From Chryseobacterium pennae (GTDB lineage Bacteria; Bacteroidota; Bacteroidia; Flavobacteriales; Weeksellaceae): a DNA stretch of 64,000 bases. Within the stretch, counting starts at the first letter, position 1; every line of letters begins with the position of its first letter. Location: assembly GCF_003385515.1 (NCBI RefSeq), contig NZ_QNVT01000032.1:24423-88422 (forward strand), read 5' to 3'. Below are positions 42,148 through 51,869 of this stretch, in pieces. Position numbers and translations under genes: made by a program. Below the pieces are notes generated by a model. It worked only from the letters and a program-made list of their open reading frames with translations. It made no database searches and was not told where the DNA came from.

Positions 42148-42417
42148 TTACTTCTGTCTTGTTTTTCTCTTAATTTCGCGGAGCCTCACTGTCAGTTTCT
42201 TTCTTAGATCATTATGATAGGCTCTGTAGTTTTTTATGCTTTCTTCAAGGCTCTTTTTATTTTTCAGATATTCTTCATACAGATTACTCAACTCGGCAAT
42301 CTGTGTAATGACGTCAGATGAAGGGGTTTCAGAATCATCTGCAGCTTCTATCAACAGGCGGTAATATTCAATACGGCTGGTAAGGCTTGTGTGAAGTTTT
42401 GGTTCTATTCCCTGCAT
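42148..42417 (-). CDS. small coiled-coil protein, unknown
   Basis: An 89-residue basic-ended helical protein: LTSRIEYYRLLIEAADDSETPSSD, then AELSNLYEEYLKNKKSLEESIKNYRAYHNDLRKKLTVRLREIKRK, with heptad-like spacing suggesting a short coiled coil. No family recognised. It follows the S41 protease gene on the same strand (42-base gap), so it may be the last gene of that run. Confidence 0.65.
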   Translation of the reverse strand: MQGIEPKLHTSLTSRIEYYRLLIEAADDSETPSSDVITQIAELSNLYEEYLKNKKSLEESIKNYRAYHNDLRKKLTVRLREIKRKTRQK

Positions 42418-42459
42418 GGTCTTAATTTTTAATGAGCGTTTCTTAGGTCAGAGTGTATG

Positions 42460-43806
42460 CTATAAATTCCTGCCAACAGCTATTGGAGGCACATCACTCT
42501 GATATAAGATCTTAACTTCTCCGGTAGATGCTTCTTTATGTACAGATTTAAAATAAGTTCCGTTCAAAACAGAGGAAATCAATGTTTCATCGGCGTGACC
42601 TAAAGGCAATAACGGCAATGCAGCATATTCATTAACTGAAACCTGTGGCAAAATTCCGTTACTGTATTCACCAGCACCATTAGCATTAAATACTTTATAA
42701 ATTACCGGATGCATCTGCCAACGGATCTTTTGTGGTTTCCGTTTGTCTTCCACGGTAAATCCTGCCATATCTTTTCCCAGCGTTACATCCCCAACCTGAA
42801 TTACCTGAAGATAAGGTTTCAGATTATTGATGACTATTTCAGCAGCGGAAGCTGTACTGTTTGAAGTCAGAATATAGACTTTATTCAACCCTAAAGCATT
42901 TGTACGTAAAGTATTAAAATCAAGCGCTTTCGGGTCATAAGCGATCTGTTGGGCAAATGTTCTCTTCACTTCACCACCATTTTTATTTCCTTTAAAAATG
43001 ATGAATGGAGAAGCAGATGATATTCCCGAAGGAATCAGAGAGCAGAGAGCAGCAGCGGCAGACACTGATCCTCCGTAATTATACCGAAGATCAAGAATAA
43101 GTTCCTGTACTCCGGCGGCTTTAAACTCTGCAAATCTCTGGCTGAGTTTCTGTGTTATTCCATCCGGAAAATCATAAATATAAAGATAGCCTGCCTTTTT
43201 ACCGTTTTTTTCAAATATTTTAGACAATAACGGTTGCTCAAAGGATAATCCATAATATACCTTAATCTCCTTTTCACCAGTAACCGTTCCATTGCTCCAG
43301 CTTCCTACGTTAAGATCTAAGACTGTAAGATCTTTCATAGAAGAAGTTATGGCTTCAGCGTTGCTTGCCGTCACTGTTTTTCCATTGATTTTGGTAATAA
43401 TCATTCCACGCTCAAGTCCCGCATTGAATGCAGGGGAATCTTTAAGAACTAATTTAATCACCGTTACCACTTCCCCATTGGTCTGCTGAAGAACAGTATA
43501 ATCGAAACCATACATATTCCGGATCGAACGTGGATAACTGGAGGGATCTTCAGTATTTACAATAAAAGAAAACCGGTCCTGGGGAGCCAGCAGACTTTTA
43601 AAAAATTCTTTTACAGGAAGATGATAGTCCGGTTTGGCGGGTATCTGATCTGCCCAGTAATAATACCGTTTCAGACTATCCCGTACCCAAAGGTTAACAG
43701 ATTCTGTACTTCCTTCAGGAAAGGCAGGAGGGTTTTCATCATTATCCGTGCAGGAAATGAGGAGTATGATGACTGCTATGAATTGAAGTTTAAAAAAGTG
43801 TTTCAT
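42460..43806 (-). CDS. S41 family C-terminal processing protease, lipoprotein
   Basis: A 448-residue protein with lipobox IILLISCTD (Cys near residue 20). Then an N-terminal helical part (WVRDSLKRYYYWADQIP), a PDZ-like segment (TVIKLVLKDSPAFNAGLERGMIITKINGKTV) and the S41 core: LILDLRYNYGGSVSAA, the catalytic Ser in SNSTASAAEIVINNL and Lys in TLGKDMAG. It cleaves proteins in the periplasm or outer membrane. The gap to the next upstream gene is six bases, so it is coupled to the 43813 lipoprotein. Confidence 0.9.
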   Translation of the reverse strand: MKHFFKLQFIAVIILLISCTDNDENPPAFPEGSTESVNLWVRDSLKRYYYWADQIPAKPDYHLPVKEFFKSLLAPQDRFSFIVNTEDPSSYPRSIRNMYGFDYTVLQQTNGEVVTVIKLVLKDSPAFNAGLERGMIITKINGKTVTASNAEAITSSMKDLTVLDLNVGSWSNGTVTGEKEIKVYYGLSFEQPLLSKIFEKNGKKAGYLYIYDFPDGITQKLSQRFAEFKAAGVQELILDLRYNYGGSVSAAAALCSLIPSGISSASPFIIFKGNKNGGEVKRTFAQQIAYDPKALDFNTLRTNALGLNKVYILTSNSTASAAEIVINNLKPYLQVIQVGDVTLGKDMAGFTVEDKRKPQKIRWQMHPVIYKVFNANGAGEYSNGILPQVSVNEYAALPLLPLGHADETLISSVLNGTYFKSVHKEASTGEVKILYQSDVPPIAVGRNL

Positions 43807-43812
43807 CCCTGA

Positions 43813-44553
43813 TTATAAGTATTCTGCTACATCAACATCTCCTTTTACTACCCATACTCCATTTTCTGACTTTTCCTGCAGGATGATCATATTAGCACCC
43901 ATATCCTGTTTTATTTTTACCTTAATCATTGCTGATCCGGCATAAGGTTCTGTAGTTCCGGGTTTGTACAATTCTAGATATACAGGAGCTGTTGAACTGA
44001 AAGAACTATAGATTTTTACAGGAGTGAAACTATCTTTTCCTATATTATCAAATTCTGCCAGTATGGTACCGTTTTCTCTTTTTAAAACACCTTTGATATT
44101 TTTAAGGGATGATCCTGAAAATTCGCCCAGATTCGGGAAAATAAATTCAAACCCTACTTTCCCGAGATTAACCTGTGGTTTTATCGCCTCAGCCTGCAGA
44201 AAGATCCCCGGAAGATTGAAGAAATATAGTTTTTTATAGTTCTCTATGTTATCATAGGTAAGGTTATATTGCATCACTTCCTTCCCTGTTTCATTATTAT
44301 ATATTGCCAGATTGTTGGTTTCTCCTTCATCCACGACAAACTCAAGCTTGGTTTCTATTTTATTGGTATAGGAGGTTTTCCCGTCAATAGATACAGGTTC
44401 TCCGTTAAGCCTCAACTGAAGTATGTCCGGCTTAGAGTATCCTTTGATAGTTACTTCTCCAGGTTTTTGTGCCACATCATATTTTTCCATCACCGTATTG
44501 TCTGTACAGGAACACAATATGATGCATAATAGCAGTGCAAAGATCTTATTCAT
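43813..44553 (-). CDS. uncharacterised lipoprotein
   Basis: A 246-residue lipoprotein (FALLLCIILCSCTDN, Cys near residue 16). The mature part is beta-rich, with two repeats reminiscent of Ig-like or DUF4397 sandwiches (GEVTIKGYSKPDILQLRLNGEPVSIDG, then IYNNETGKEVMQYNLTYDNI). No family recognised. Translationally close to the S41 protease (six-base gap), so the pair probably work together at the outer membrane. Confidence 0.72.
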   Translation of the reverse strand: MNKIFALLLCIILCSCTDNTVMEKYDVAQKPGEVTIKGYSKPDILQLRLNGEPVSIDGKTSYTNKIETKLEFVVDEGETNNLAIYNNETGKEVMQYNLTYDNIENYKKLYFFNLPGIFLQAEAIKPQVNLGKVGFEFIFPNLGEFSGSSLKNIKGVLKRENGTILAEFDNIGKDSFTPVKIYSSFSSTAPVYLELYKPGTTEPYAGSAMIKVKIKQDMGANMIILQEKSENGVWVVKGDVDVAEYL

Positions 44554-44580
44554 CTTTTATATTATTTTAATCTTAAAAAT

Positions 44581-44608
44581 ATTGCCCTGCCTCATTGTGC
44601 AGGGCAAT
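44581..44608 (-). terminator. rho-independent terminator
   Basis: ATTGCCCTGC pairs with GCAGGGCAAT across CTCATTGT; on the minus strand it is followed by ATTTTTAA. It lies about 110 bases after the T9SS adhesin gene. Confidence 0.75.
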
Positions 44609-44718
44609 ACACAATTATAAAAAAACTAGTTGGATATGTTCTGGATAACCTCTTCTTTTACAAGGGTCATCCATTATTGTATAGTAAAATTTCATGGTCA
44701 GTTTTTAAAACAGAATGT

Positions 44719-45645
44719 TTATTTTTTAATAAAACTCAAACGTTCTGTAGTTTTTCCATCAGTTACTTCCGCTATGTATACTCCTTCTGATAAAACTGCT
44801 GTACTGATTAATCTTGAGTACTGAGTTGTAAGAACTTTCTGTCCTGCTGCATTATAAATATGGATTGCTGTTATATTTTCTTTTAATGCAGGATTAAGCT
44901 GAAGCTGTAAGTATTCTTTCACCGGATTTTCTGCAATTTTTGTCAGATTTTCTTTCTTTTTTACATCTTTTGTGCTTAGAGTTGAGGATGTAGCATAGAT
45001 AGCCATTTCATCAATATTGATATTCATGATATTATTTCCGCTGGCATTTCTGTTGGCCCACATTCCTATATAAATTTTCTTTCCTGCAAAAGCAGAAAGG
45101 TCTACAAGGCTTTCTCCAAATTGAGTAAGATCTGCCGGAAAAGGATTAGTTGAAGAACCTACCTGTATTTTATATGGACTTTGAAGATAGTTTCCTGACC
45201 CATCTACTGTCATTGCCTGAAAATCAGCTAAACCAGGAACTTCTTTTTGAGGAGTACTTACATAGATATAAAGATCCCGGCTCACAATAATATGGGAAGC
45301 TCTCTGTCTTCCAATGGCAGAAGTAAGAGTGATAGTTCCTGATGCCCCGGTGAGGTCAATCTGAGGAGAAATAATCCAGTCATTTTCAGTTCCAAATCCT
45401 GTAGCACTTCCTGATGGAACCAGGTTTGTAGAGTGTCTTAGAACACCAGTGCTCCCGTAGGTTAAAGAGGTACCATTGTGATAGATATTGGCTCCTTGAA
45501 TCCATCCGTTGTTGTTACCATTCAGATCATGGAATGTCCACCCCTGAAGATCGTCAGGAGTATCAAAAGTATTTCCCCAAACCAGAGATTGTGCTGTGGC
45601 CAGCTGAGATAAAAACAGAACAGATGATAAAATTATTTTTTTCAT
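44719..45645 (-). CDS. T9SS-secreted choice-of-anchor J / cleaved adhesin protein
   Basis: A 308-residue secreted protein: signal peptide (KKIILSSVLFLSQLATAQ), a cleaved-adhesin (choice-of-anchor J) domain (WGNTFDTPDDLQGWTFHDLNGNNNGWIQG, then NDWIISPQIDLTGASGTITLTSAIG) and a C-terminal type IX sorting domain (NPVKEYLQLQLNPALKEN, then YNAAGQKVLT and LSEGVYIAEV). The sorting tail marks it as surface-attached or released by the Por machinery. Same strand as the STN receptor cluster. Confidence 0.88.
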   Translation of the reverse strand: MKKIILSSVLFLSQLATAQSLVWGNTFDTPDDLQGWTFHDLNGNNNGWIQGANIYHNGTSLTYGSTGVLRHSTNLVPSGSATGFGTENDWIISPQIDLTGASGTITLTSAIGRQRASHIIVSRDLYIYVSTPQKEVPGLADFQAMTVDGSGNYLQSPYKIQVGSSTNPFPADLTQFGESLVDLSAFAGKKIYIGMWANRNASGNNIMNINIDEMAIYATSSTLSTKDVKKKENLTKIAENPVKEYLQLQLNPALKENITAIHIYNAAGQKVLTTQYSRLISTAVLSEGVYIAEVTDGKTTERLSFIKK

Positions 45646-45680
45646 GATACTGATTATTAATATTTTTAAAAGAAAAAAGA

Positions 45681-45713
45681 AAGCAAGGAATGAACATAGG
45701 CCGTTCCTTGCTT
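45681..45713 (-). terminator. rho-independent terminator
   Basis: AAGCAAGGAA pairs with TTCCTTGCTT; on the minus strand the second arm is followed by TCTTTTTTCTTTT. It directly follows the beta-helix lipoprotein gene. Confidence 0.75.
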
Positions 45714-45723
45714 GTATAATTTT

Positions 45724-47028
45724 TTAGTTTACAATAGCAAAATTGTATTTTGTCCAATTACCCTGGAAATTTCCACAGTTTCTTGGCGATACATTCCAGC
45801 TTCCTTCGTTAAAGAATGGCTGACTCATTCCCCATAATGCAGCTGTACTTCCTGTAAGAAGGTTAGCTGTTGGGATTCCCGTAGTTCCAGCTCCTGTAGC
45901 AGAAGTTGTAAATCCATGCACCTGAATTGATGCGAAATTAGAAGCTGAAGAAAGCTCAGATCCTGGATTTTCTACTTTGATTCCTACAGGATATCCTGTT
46001 ACTACAGCATTGTTTAATGTTAATTTACCATATCTTCTGATGTGGATACCATTTTCGTAAGCTGCTCCCTGTCCTGCATTTCCGAATTTAGCTCCAATAA
46101 TAGTAAGGTTATTGATAACAGGATTTGTGATTAATGCTGTAGCCGTACCTGTTGCATTGTTATCAAGCTCAATACCGTTAGAGTCAGGGCTACCACCGCT
46201 TACAGTGTGTGATGAATTGTAATCAGCTAAAGAAAGAGCACATGTAATTGTTCCTGTATACCCGTTGTCAAAGTCAAAATTATCATCTTCTGCAGCAAAA
46301 GAAATCAGATTGGAAGCATTCACTGTTCCTCCGAAGAATTCAAAAGAATCATCCTGTCCGTAAGAAACCTGGATGTGATCTAAAGTAGTCCCGTTTCCAA
46401 CACCAGCTAACGTCAAAGCATTAACTTCGTTTCCGGAATTAGCCCCTACGAAATCATAACCTGCAAATTCAATACGAACATATTTCATGATTCCAGCATT
46501 ATGTCCAGAGATTGTTCCGCCAAAATAGAATTCAGGATTATTAGTAGGAAGCCCCTCTACAGTTGTTGTAAAAGGTACGTTGGTAGGAGCATCTCCCAAA
46601 AGAATTACCCCTCCGAAATCTCCCGAAGTAGCTGTAGTATCTTCATCTCCGTCTAAAAGTCTGTAACTTGTAAAAACAATAGGTTGAGATTCAGTTCCGG
46701 TAGCGTTGATTTTTCCTGTTTTGGTAATCACAAGGATTCCAGAACCTTCTCCTATAGCATTAGGTTTTGCTTTGATAAATGTTCCTGGCTGAATGGTAAG
46801 TGTTGCTCCGTCTTTAACGGCTACAGTACCATCAATTTCAATGACTCCACTCCATGTTGTATTAGAAGTAATAGGTCCACTCACTTTAGTAACAGGTAGT
46901 GCAGAAGCTGTAAGATATTCAGCTGAAGTAGATTTCATTTCAAATGGAGTTGAAGAATCTGCTAAATGATCATTCTGACAAGCTGTAAGAGATAATGCAG
47001 CAACTGCAATTAGAGTTAATCTTTTCAT
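45724..47028 (-). CDS. beta-helix cell-surface lipoprotein, receptor partner
   Basis: A 434-residue lipoprotein (LIAVAALSLTACQND, Cys near residue 17). The mature protein reads as a right-handed parallel beta-helix: GVIEIDGTVAVKDGATLTIQPGTFIKAK, then VITKTGKINATGTESQPIVFTSYRL and repeated DHIQVSYGQDDSFEFFGGTVNASN and NGIHIRRYGKLTLNNAVVTG. Such proteins often lie next to a TonB receptor in Bacteroidota, and may pass ligands to it. Here it is the gene directly downstream of the STN receptor. Ligand unknown. Confidence 0.85.
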   Translation of the reverse strand: MKRLTLIAVAALSLTACQNDHLADSSTPFEMKSTSAEYLTASALPVTKVSGPITSNTTWSGVIEIDGTVAVKDGATLTIQPGTFIKAKPNAIGEGSGILVITKTGKINATGTESQPIVFTSYRLLDGDEDTTATSGDFGGVILLGDAPTNVPFTTTVEGLPTNNPEFYFGGTISGHNAGIMKYVRIEFAGYDFVGANSGNEVNALTLAGVGNGTTLDHIQVSYGQDDSFEFFGGTVNASNLISFAAEDDNFDFDNGYTGTITCALSLADYNSSHTVSGGSPDSNGIELDNNATGTATALITNPVINNLTIIGAKFGNAGQGAAYENGIHIRRYGKLTLNNAVVTGYPVGIKVENPGSELSSASNFASIQVHGFTTSATGAGTTGIPTANLLTGSTAALWGMSQPFFNEGSWNVSPRNCGNFQGNWTKYNFAIVN

Positions 47029-47344
47029 TGTTATAATTTTTGGTAAATCCGGTTATTTATTTTTATGACCGGAAGTTTTTTTAATATTCAGAAATATCCA
47101 CCTCTATATTTCTGCGATTTGGTTATTGTTTACATCTTACAGACCATGAGGAGCTGAGCTGTCTGAGTTCCCTGTTTATCCGCTATTTTCCGGGAAAAGT
47201 CCATAGCGTCCGGTTTTTGATTGATCCGGTACTGCTGTGCGCATCATCAGTATTATTCCGGGCCATTTTCCAGGTTTCCGAAACCTGTACACCTCTATAT
47301 TGAGAGCTCTTTTTATTGTTTGAGTTATTAGTATTAATGCGATA
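47029..47344. other. 316-base leader between receptor and lipoprotein genes
   Basis: No gene. It is unusually GC-rich in the middle (CCGCTATTTTCCGGG, then TCCGGTTTTTGATTGATCCGG). CACCTCTATATT occurs twice, at 47099-47110 and 47290-47301, bounding about 190 bases. It may hold a separate promoter for the lipoprotein gene or a structured mRNA leader; I cannot tell which. Confidence 0.45.
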
Positions 47345-50300
47345 TTAGAATGTATAATTGATACTTAGCCCGAATATTCTTCCGCTGTAAGCACGGAATA
47401 CAACTTTATCAATATCTTTGTCATATCTATTGGTAGCACCAGGTACAAGTTCCTGCAGTTCTCTGGCAGTCTTATTCCCTATATTGTCAGTATATCCCAG
47501 ATAAGAGTTGAAATTGTTATAATATTCCTTTACCCTGTTGAACATATTCCTTACATTCAGCTTCAGTTCCAAATTCCTGTTTTTTAAGAATTTATATGAG
47601 ATCTGTGCATCTGCTACAGCATAAGGGCGCTGGATTTCTTCTCCGTTATAAGCATATCCTACAGTAATATACTGATCCCCTTTAGCATTATATAAAAAGC
47701 TGAATCCCAGTCTTTCTCCATCATATATTAATCCTACGTTATAGGCGTAAGGAGTTTGCCCGTAAAGAGGTCTGTCTACTTCATAGGTGGCATCCTGATC
47801 TGTTGTATTCCCTTTATCTTTAAATGCAATTACTTTTGTAATATTATAGGTAAAATTTCCATTGATGAAGAGCTTTTCCAGGAAAGAATTAGGTGCAATG
47901 AAGCCCAGATTTTTCCTAACTTCTGCTTCAAATCCTTTCAATTTTGCATTTTTAGAATTTCCGTTGTAGAGCTGTAAGTTTCCTTCTCCGGTAATGTATC
48001 CTTCCCTTTCAATAGGTCTGTCAATATCTTTGTAATACAGCCCTGCTGAAAATATTTCTCCTAATCCCGGAAACCACTCAAATTTAAAATCGTAATTATT
48101 AACTGTAGATGATACCATATGTGTATTGAATATCTGCCCATTAGCTATCGGATCAAAATAAGGCAATCCGGTTCTTTCATTAAACTGGGGACGAATTACC
48201 GTCTTGTTGTAGGCTAATCTCAGATTTATTTTACTGGTGGGACTATATGTAAAATTGGCTGAAGGCATCCATTGCCATGGCTTATCATCTATACCCGTTT
48301 GGGGGAAATTATTGGAGTCTTTGGATTCCATTTGCTGAGAAACAAGGTCATATTGAAAGTATTCTGCGCGCAATCCCCAGACTAATCTAAATTTATTTTT
48401 CCAGCGGTTGTCAAACATCACATACATAGCATGCTGCTCAACTTCTCCTTCATATTTACCATCTACATACAGTGGTCTTGTCTCCCACCCTATTCCTCCA
48501 GGTGCATAATGAGAGCCGTCAAACCAGTCAGCAAGAGATCCGTACATTTCCAAAAATTTAGGATTTGGAACGCTCCTGTTTCCATCTACTCTCAATAAAA
48601 ATTTCTGCTGTTGATTGGTATTGGATTTTGAAGCTCCTGCGTATCCTATTTTAATATCATTTTTAAAGTCTCCTCTGTTCATGCCCCATTTGAAAGAAGC
48701 TCCATAATTATAATCTGTTTCTTTGCTGGCAATGAATCCTCTTGCAAAATCACTTGCAGAATTATTGGCTACGTGATAATTCAGAATCTCACGTCCTATA
48801 AATTTATATAAAGTATTGTATTGAGTATAATCCTTAGTGTCTGATGAAACTCCCGTTCTGGCAGCAAACCAGTTAACCTCTATATTTCCGAACTTATGAT
48901 TTCCTTCCAGCTTATTCTGTAAAAACATCTGATAAACAGGATAAACTGTATTATTTGTAAAAGGTTTGTCTAATGACGCGATTTTTGACGGATCATTATT
49001 AGGAACTATTCCGTGATAAAAATAATTGTATGAAGCTTCTGCTTCAGCGGGTGAACCACTTCCATTAGTATACTCATCCCATCCTGTAATCCTTGTCAGG
49101 GTATTATCATAGATATGGGTATATGAATTACGGAATGAAAACCTGTTCTTTCCTAGCTGCAATCCAAAATTCAACATCCCAGCCACCGTAGAATTATAAT
49201 TATAGGAAGCTCCTGAATTTTTAAAATTATAAAAAGGCATTTTCCCATTGGCATCAAATGCAGTGCCTGACGTATCCAGCCAGTTGCCCCTTCCTGTATG
49301 ATCTATATCCAGCTTATTCTGTTCGTTTCTCATAATAAATGCTCCGGCAAAGCCCCATTTGTTATTATTTTTAAGAGCATAGGTTCTTCCTAAAGCAAGC
49401 TGTAAATTGGAGCCCATATCTCCTCTTGTCTTGTAATTTGTGAAGTTGTCATTTTTAAACTGGCGGGATTGTTCAAAAAACATCGGATTGGTCCAGTTCA
49501 TAGCCTGAAGACCCTGAGGAAAATCTCTTGTTCCGTCATCGTACCCGAAATAATCGTACTTTCCTCTTTTGCGGGTCAGGAATTCTTTAAAAGCAGATTG
49601 ATCGTTATAAGAAGTTCCCATACTTATGGTGGTAAAATTCTCATTGGGAATATCTTTGGTTCTTACCTCTACAAAACCTCCTGCAAAACTGGCATTCATA
49701 TCCGGTGTTGCAGATTTACTTACAACAACACTTTCCACCATTGACGTAGGAATAATATCAAAAGAGAAGTTCTGATTGTAAGCTTCCGTACTCGGCAGAT
49801 TAATTCCATCCATAGCAGCTGTATTCCAACGTTCTCCCATAGATCGTACCACAACATATTTATTATCTATAGTGGTGATTCCTGTTACTCTTTTCAATGT
49901 TCCGCCCAGATCATTATCCGGTGTTTTAGCAATCTGTTCAGCAGAAATTCCGTCACTCATCTGGGCTGCTTTTTTCTGCTGAGCCAATAATCCAGCCTGA
50001 GTATCTGCTTTACGGGTTGCTGTCACTACTACTTCTTTAATATCTGTAATTTTATCAGATGCCCTGTTCAATGCAAATGAAACCGTATTGGTCTCTTTAT
50101 TGCTGACCGATAATTTTTCTACCCGAAGCGTATTGTATTTAGGTGCTTTCACCGTCATGTTATAAAGCCCTGAAGGTAGGTCTACAGAGAAATCTCCATT
50201 ATTGTCTGTCACAGCTGATTTCCCGGCAATATTAATCTCTGCTCCGGCCACCGGATTTCCTACTTCATCTACTATTTTTCCGGAGATCCGTCCGTTTCCC

Positions 50301-50626
50301 GGAATAGAAGCATTAGAACTCTCATATTTTACTGAAATAAGATCTCCATGTAAACGGAATACTACAGGAAGTCCATTGGTAATATCTTTCAGGCAATTAT
50401 TGATAGAGGAATTTTCACATTTTACTCCTTTTACCTTCAGCTCTTTAATATCATATTTTGAATATGCCAGCCTCATTCCTGTTTTCCCTGCAAATTCTTC
50501 CAGAACTTCAATTAACGGTCTGCTGGAAGGAACAGAAAATGAAACTTTCTGAACCAATTCCTGTGCTTCTGCTGCAACAGTAAAAAATAGGGCCGCTATG
50601 GTAAAACCACATTTCAAACTTTTCAT
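47345..50626 (-). CDS. TonB-dependent transducer (STN-type receptor)
   Basis: A 1093-residue receptor. Order: signal peptide (KCGFTIAALFFTVAAEAQ), STN signalling domain at about 30-100 (PLIEVLEEFAGKTGMRLAYSKYDI, then CLKDITNGLPVVFRL), carboxypeptidase-like domain (ISGKIVDEVGNPVAGAEINIAG), plug (AEQIAKTPDNDLGGTLKRVTGITTIDNKYVVVRSMGERWN), then barrel ending GLSINYTF. The STN domain touches the FecR protein of gene 50680. Ligand unknown. 53 bases separate the receptor from fecR. Confidence 0.93.
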   Translation of the reverse strand: MKSLKCGFTIAALFFTVAAEAQELVQKVSFSVPSSRPLIEVLEEFAGKTGMRLAYSKYDIKELKVKGVKCENSSINNCLKDITNGLPVVFRLHGDLISVKYESSNASIPGNGRISGKIVDEVGNPVAGAEINIAGKSAVTDNNGDFSVDLPSGLYNMTVKAPKYNTLRVEKLSVSNKETNTVSFALNRASDKITDIKEVVVTATRKADTQAGLLAQQKKAAQMSDGISAEQIAKTPDNDLGGTLKRVTGITTIDNKYVVVRSMGERWNTAAMDGINLPSTEAYNQNFSFDIIPTSMVESVVVSKSATPDMNASFAGGFVEVRTKDIPNENFTTISMGTSYNDQSAFKEFLTRKRGKYDYFGYDDGTRDFPQGLQAMNWTNPMFFEQSRQFKNDNFTNYKTRGDMGSNLQLALGRTYALKNNNKWGFAGAFIMRNEQNKLDIDHTGRGNWLDTSGTAFDANGKMPFYNFKNSGASYNYNSTVAGMLNFGLQLGKNRFSFRNSYTHIYDNTLTRITGWDEYTNGSGSPAEAEASYNYFYHGIVPNNDPSKIASLDKPFTNNTVYPVYQMFLQNKLEGNHKFGNIEVNWFAARTGVSSDTKDYTQYNTLYKFIGREILNYHVANNSASDFARGFIASKETDYNYGASFKWGMNRGDFKNDIKIGYAGASKSNTNQQQKFLLRVDGNRSVPNPKFLEMYGSLADWFDGSHYAPGGIGWETRPLYVDGKYEGEVEQHAMYVMFDNRWKNKFRLVWGLRAEYFQYDLVSQQMESKDSNNFPQTGIDDKPWQWMPSANFTYSPTSKINLRLAYNKTVIRPQFNERTGLPYFDPIANGQIFNTHMVSSTVNNYDFKFEWFPGLGEIFSAGLYYKDIDRPIEREGYITGEGNLQLYNGNSKNAKLKGFEAEVRKNLGFIAPNSFLEKLFINGNFTYNITKVIAFKDKGNTTDQDATYEVDRPLYGQTPYAYNVGLIYDGERLGFSFLYNAKGDQYITVGYAYNGEEIQRPYAVADAQISYKFLKNRNLELKLNVRNMFNRVKEYYNNFNSYLGYTDNIGNKTARELQELVPGATNRYDKDIDKVVFRAYSGRIFGLSINYTF

Positions 50627-50679
50627 ACGTAAGTGTTCTCTTTTGATTAAGGTTATCTGATTATTTGTTTTGTTGATAT

Positions 50680-51639
50680 TTATTTTTTCAGGATATAGGC
50701 ATTATCATTTTTCTGAACTTCACACCCCAGAATAAAGGCTAGTGCTTCAATATTTTCACCAACAGTTCCTCCTGTGAAATCTGCTGTAATCTTTTTATCT
50801 TCTGCTTCTTTTGGATAATGAATTTTTGTACTGTAATTCCCTTCCAGCACTGTAATCACCTCTTTTAACGGAACATCATTAAAACTTAAAGACAGGAGCT
50901 TAGGATTCTCTTTCCCGGAAACTTTGTCAGGAGCGAATGAAATAATAGCTGTTGTACGGGAAACCCCAAGATTGGTCCATTTCTGATTGGGCTTCAGATA
51001 AGAAACAGGCACGCCAGCAGAAGATACAGCCACTTTTCCTTCATAAAGATCTACTGCTTTTTTCTTCCCGGATTGGGAAACTTTAAACACCGTTCCCAAT
51101 ACTTTCGTACTGAAACCTTCGGCATGAACAATGAAAGGATGAATTTTTGATTTGGCTACAGAAAAAATAGCATCTCCTTTTAAATCCACTACTCTGGTAG
51201 AAGCAGGAAATGATTTTGCCACCGTAAGTTCTGCTCCTGGTAATAAGGTTACCACAGATCCGTCTTCAAGACGAACAATCCTGTTTTCGGATACAGCAAG
51301 ATAAACATCCGGCTTGATGAATGTATGGTAAGTAAAAAGTCCGCCTAATGTTAAAAACAGAATAATGACCGCAGCGATTTTGTAGACACTGCTCTGAAGA
51401 CGATTTCTTTTCCCTATTTTTTTATAAGGAATGAAATAATGCTCAAGACCAGCCAGAACTCTTTCTTTAGATTCCTGCAAATGAACTTCATCCAGATCTT
51501 TTTCTGCATAAACTTTCCATTTCTCTAAAATTTCCTTTTCCTTTTCAGAGATCTTTTCCTCTGAAACTTCACGGCTCCAAAGTCTGAAAACAAAGGCCTC
51601 GATATTTTTATAATTAAAACGTTTCATAAAATATTTCAT
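50680..51639 (-). CDS. FecR family anti-sigma factor
   Basis: A 319-residue single-pass protein: N-terminal cytoplasmic part (NYKNIEAFVFRLWSREVSEEKISEKEKEILEKW), membrane segment near residue 80 (VYKIAAVIILFLTLGGLFTYHTF), then a FecR domain (LAVSENRIVRLEDGSVVTLLPGAELTVAKSFPA, then DAIFSVAKSKIHPFIVHAEGFSTKVLGTVFKV). It should bind the STN receptor and the sigma factor. ATGs at 51639 and 51627 are both possible; a TTG frame extends to 51663. Confidence 0.9.
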   Translation of the reverse strand: MKYFMKRFNYKNIEAFVFRLWSREVSEEKISEKEKEILEKWKVYAEKDLDEVHLQESKERVLAGLEHYFIPYKKIGKRNRLQSSVYKIAAVIILFLTLGGLFTYHTFIKPDVYLAVSENRIVRLEDGSVVTLLPGAELTVAKSFPASTRVVDLKGDAIFSVAKSKIHPFIVHAEGFSTKVLGTVFKVSQSGKKKAVDLYEGKVAVSSAGVPVSYLKPNQKWTNLGVSRTTAIISFAPDKVSGKENPKLLSLSFNDVPLKEVITVLEGNYSTKIHYPKEAEDKKITADFTGGTVGENIEALAFILGCEVQKNDNAYILKK

Positions 51640-51851
51640 AGTATTCACCGATACTTCTATCAATAAGACTATGAAAATGAGAAACTTCCCCAGGCCATTT
51701 TTAATATTCTGTTCATATTAACAGCGAAACCCAAAGAGTTTTCAATCTATTTTACATTTACTAAACATTAAATTCACAATTAAGGGATATTTACCAGAAA
51801 TATTTAACCTTACCATAATTAAAGTTCACAAAAAGTTAATTTTCCTTTAGG

Positions 51852-51859
51852 TAATTTTG
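51852..51859 (+). promoter_or_regulatory. -7 box TAATTTTG of the ECF sigma gene
   Basis: TAATTTTG lies ten bases before ATG 51870, so the mRNA leader must be very short or absent. A GTTAATT near 51836 could serve as the -33 region. Confidence 0.5.
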
Positions 51860-51869
51860 TTGCAGCAAT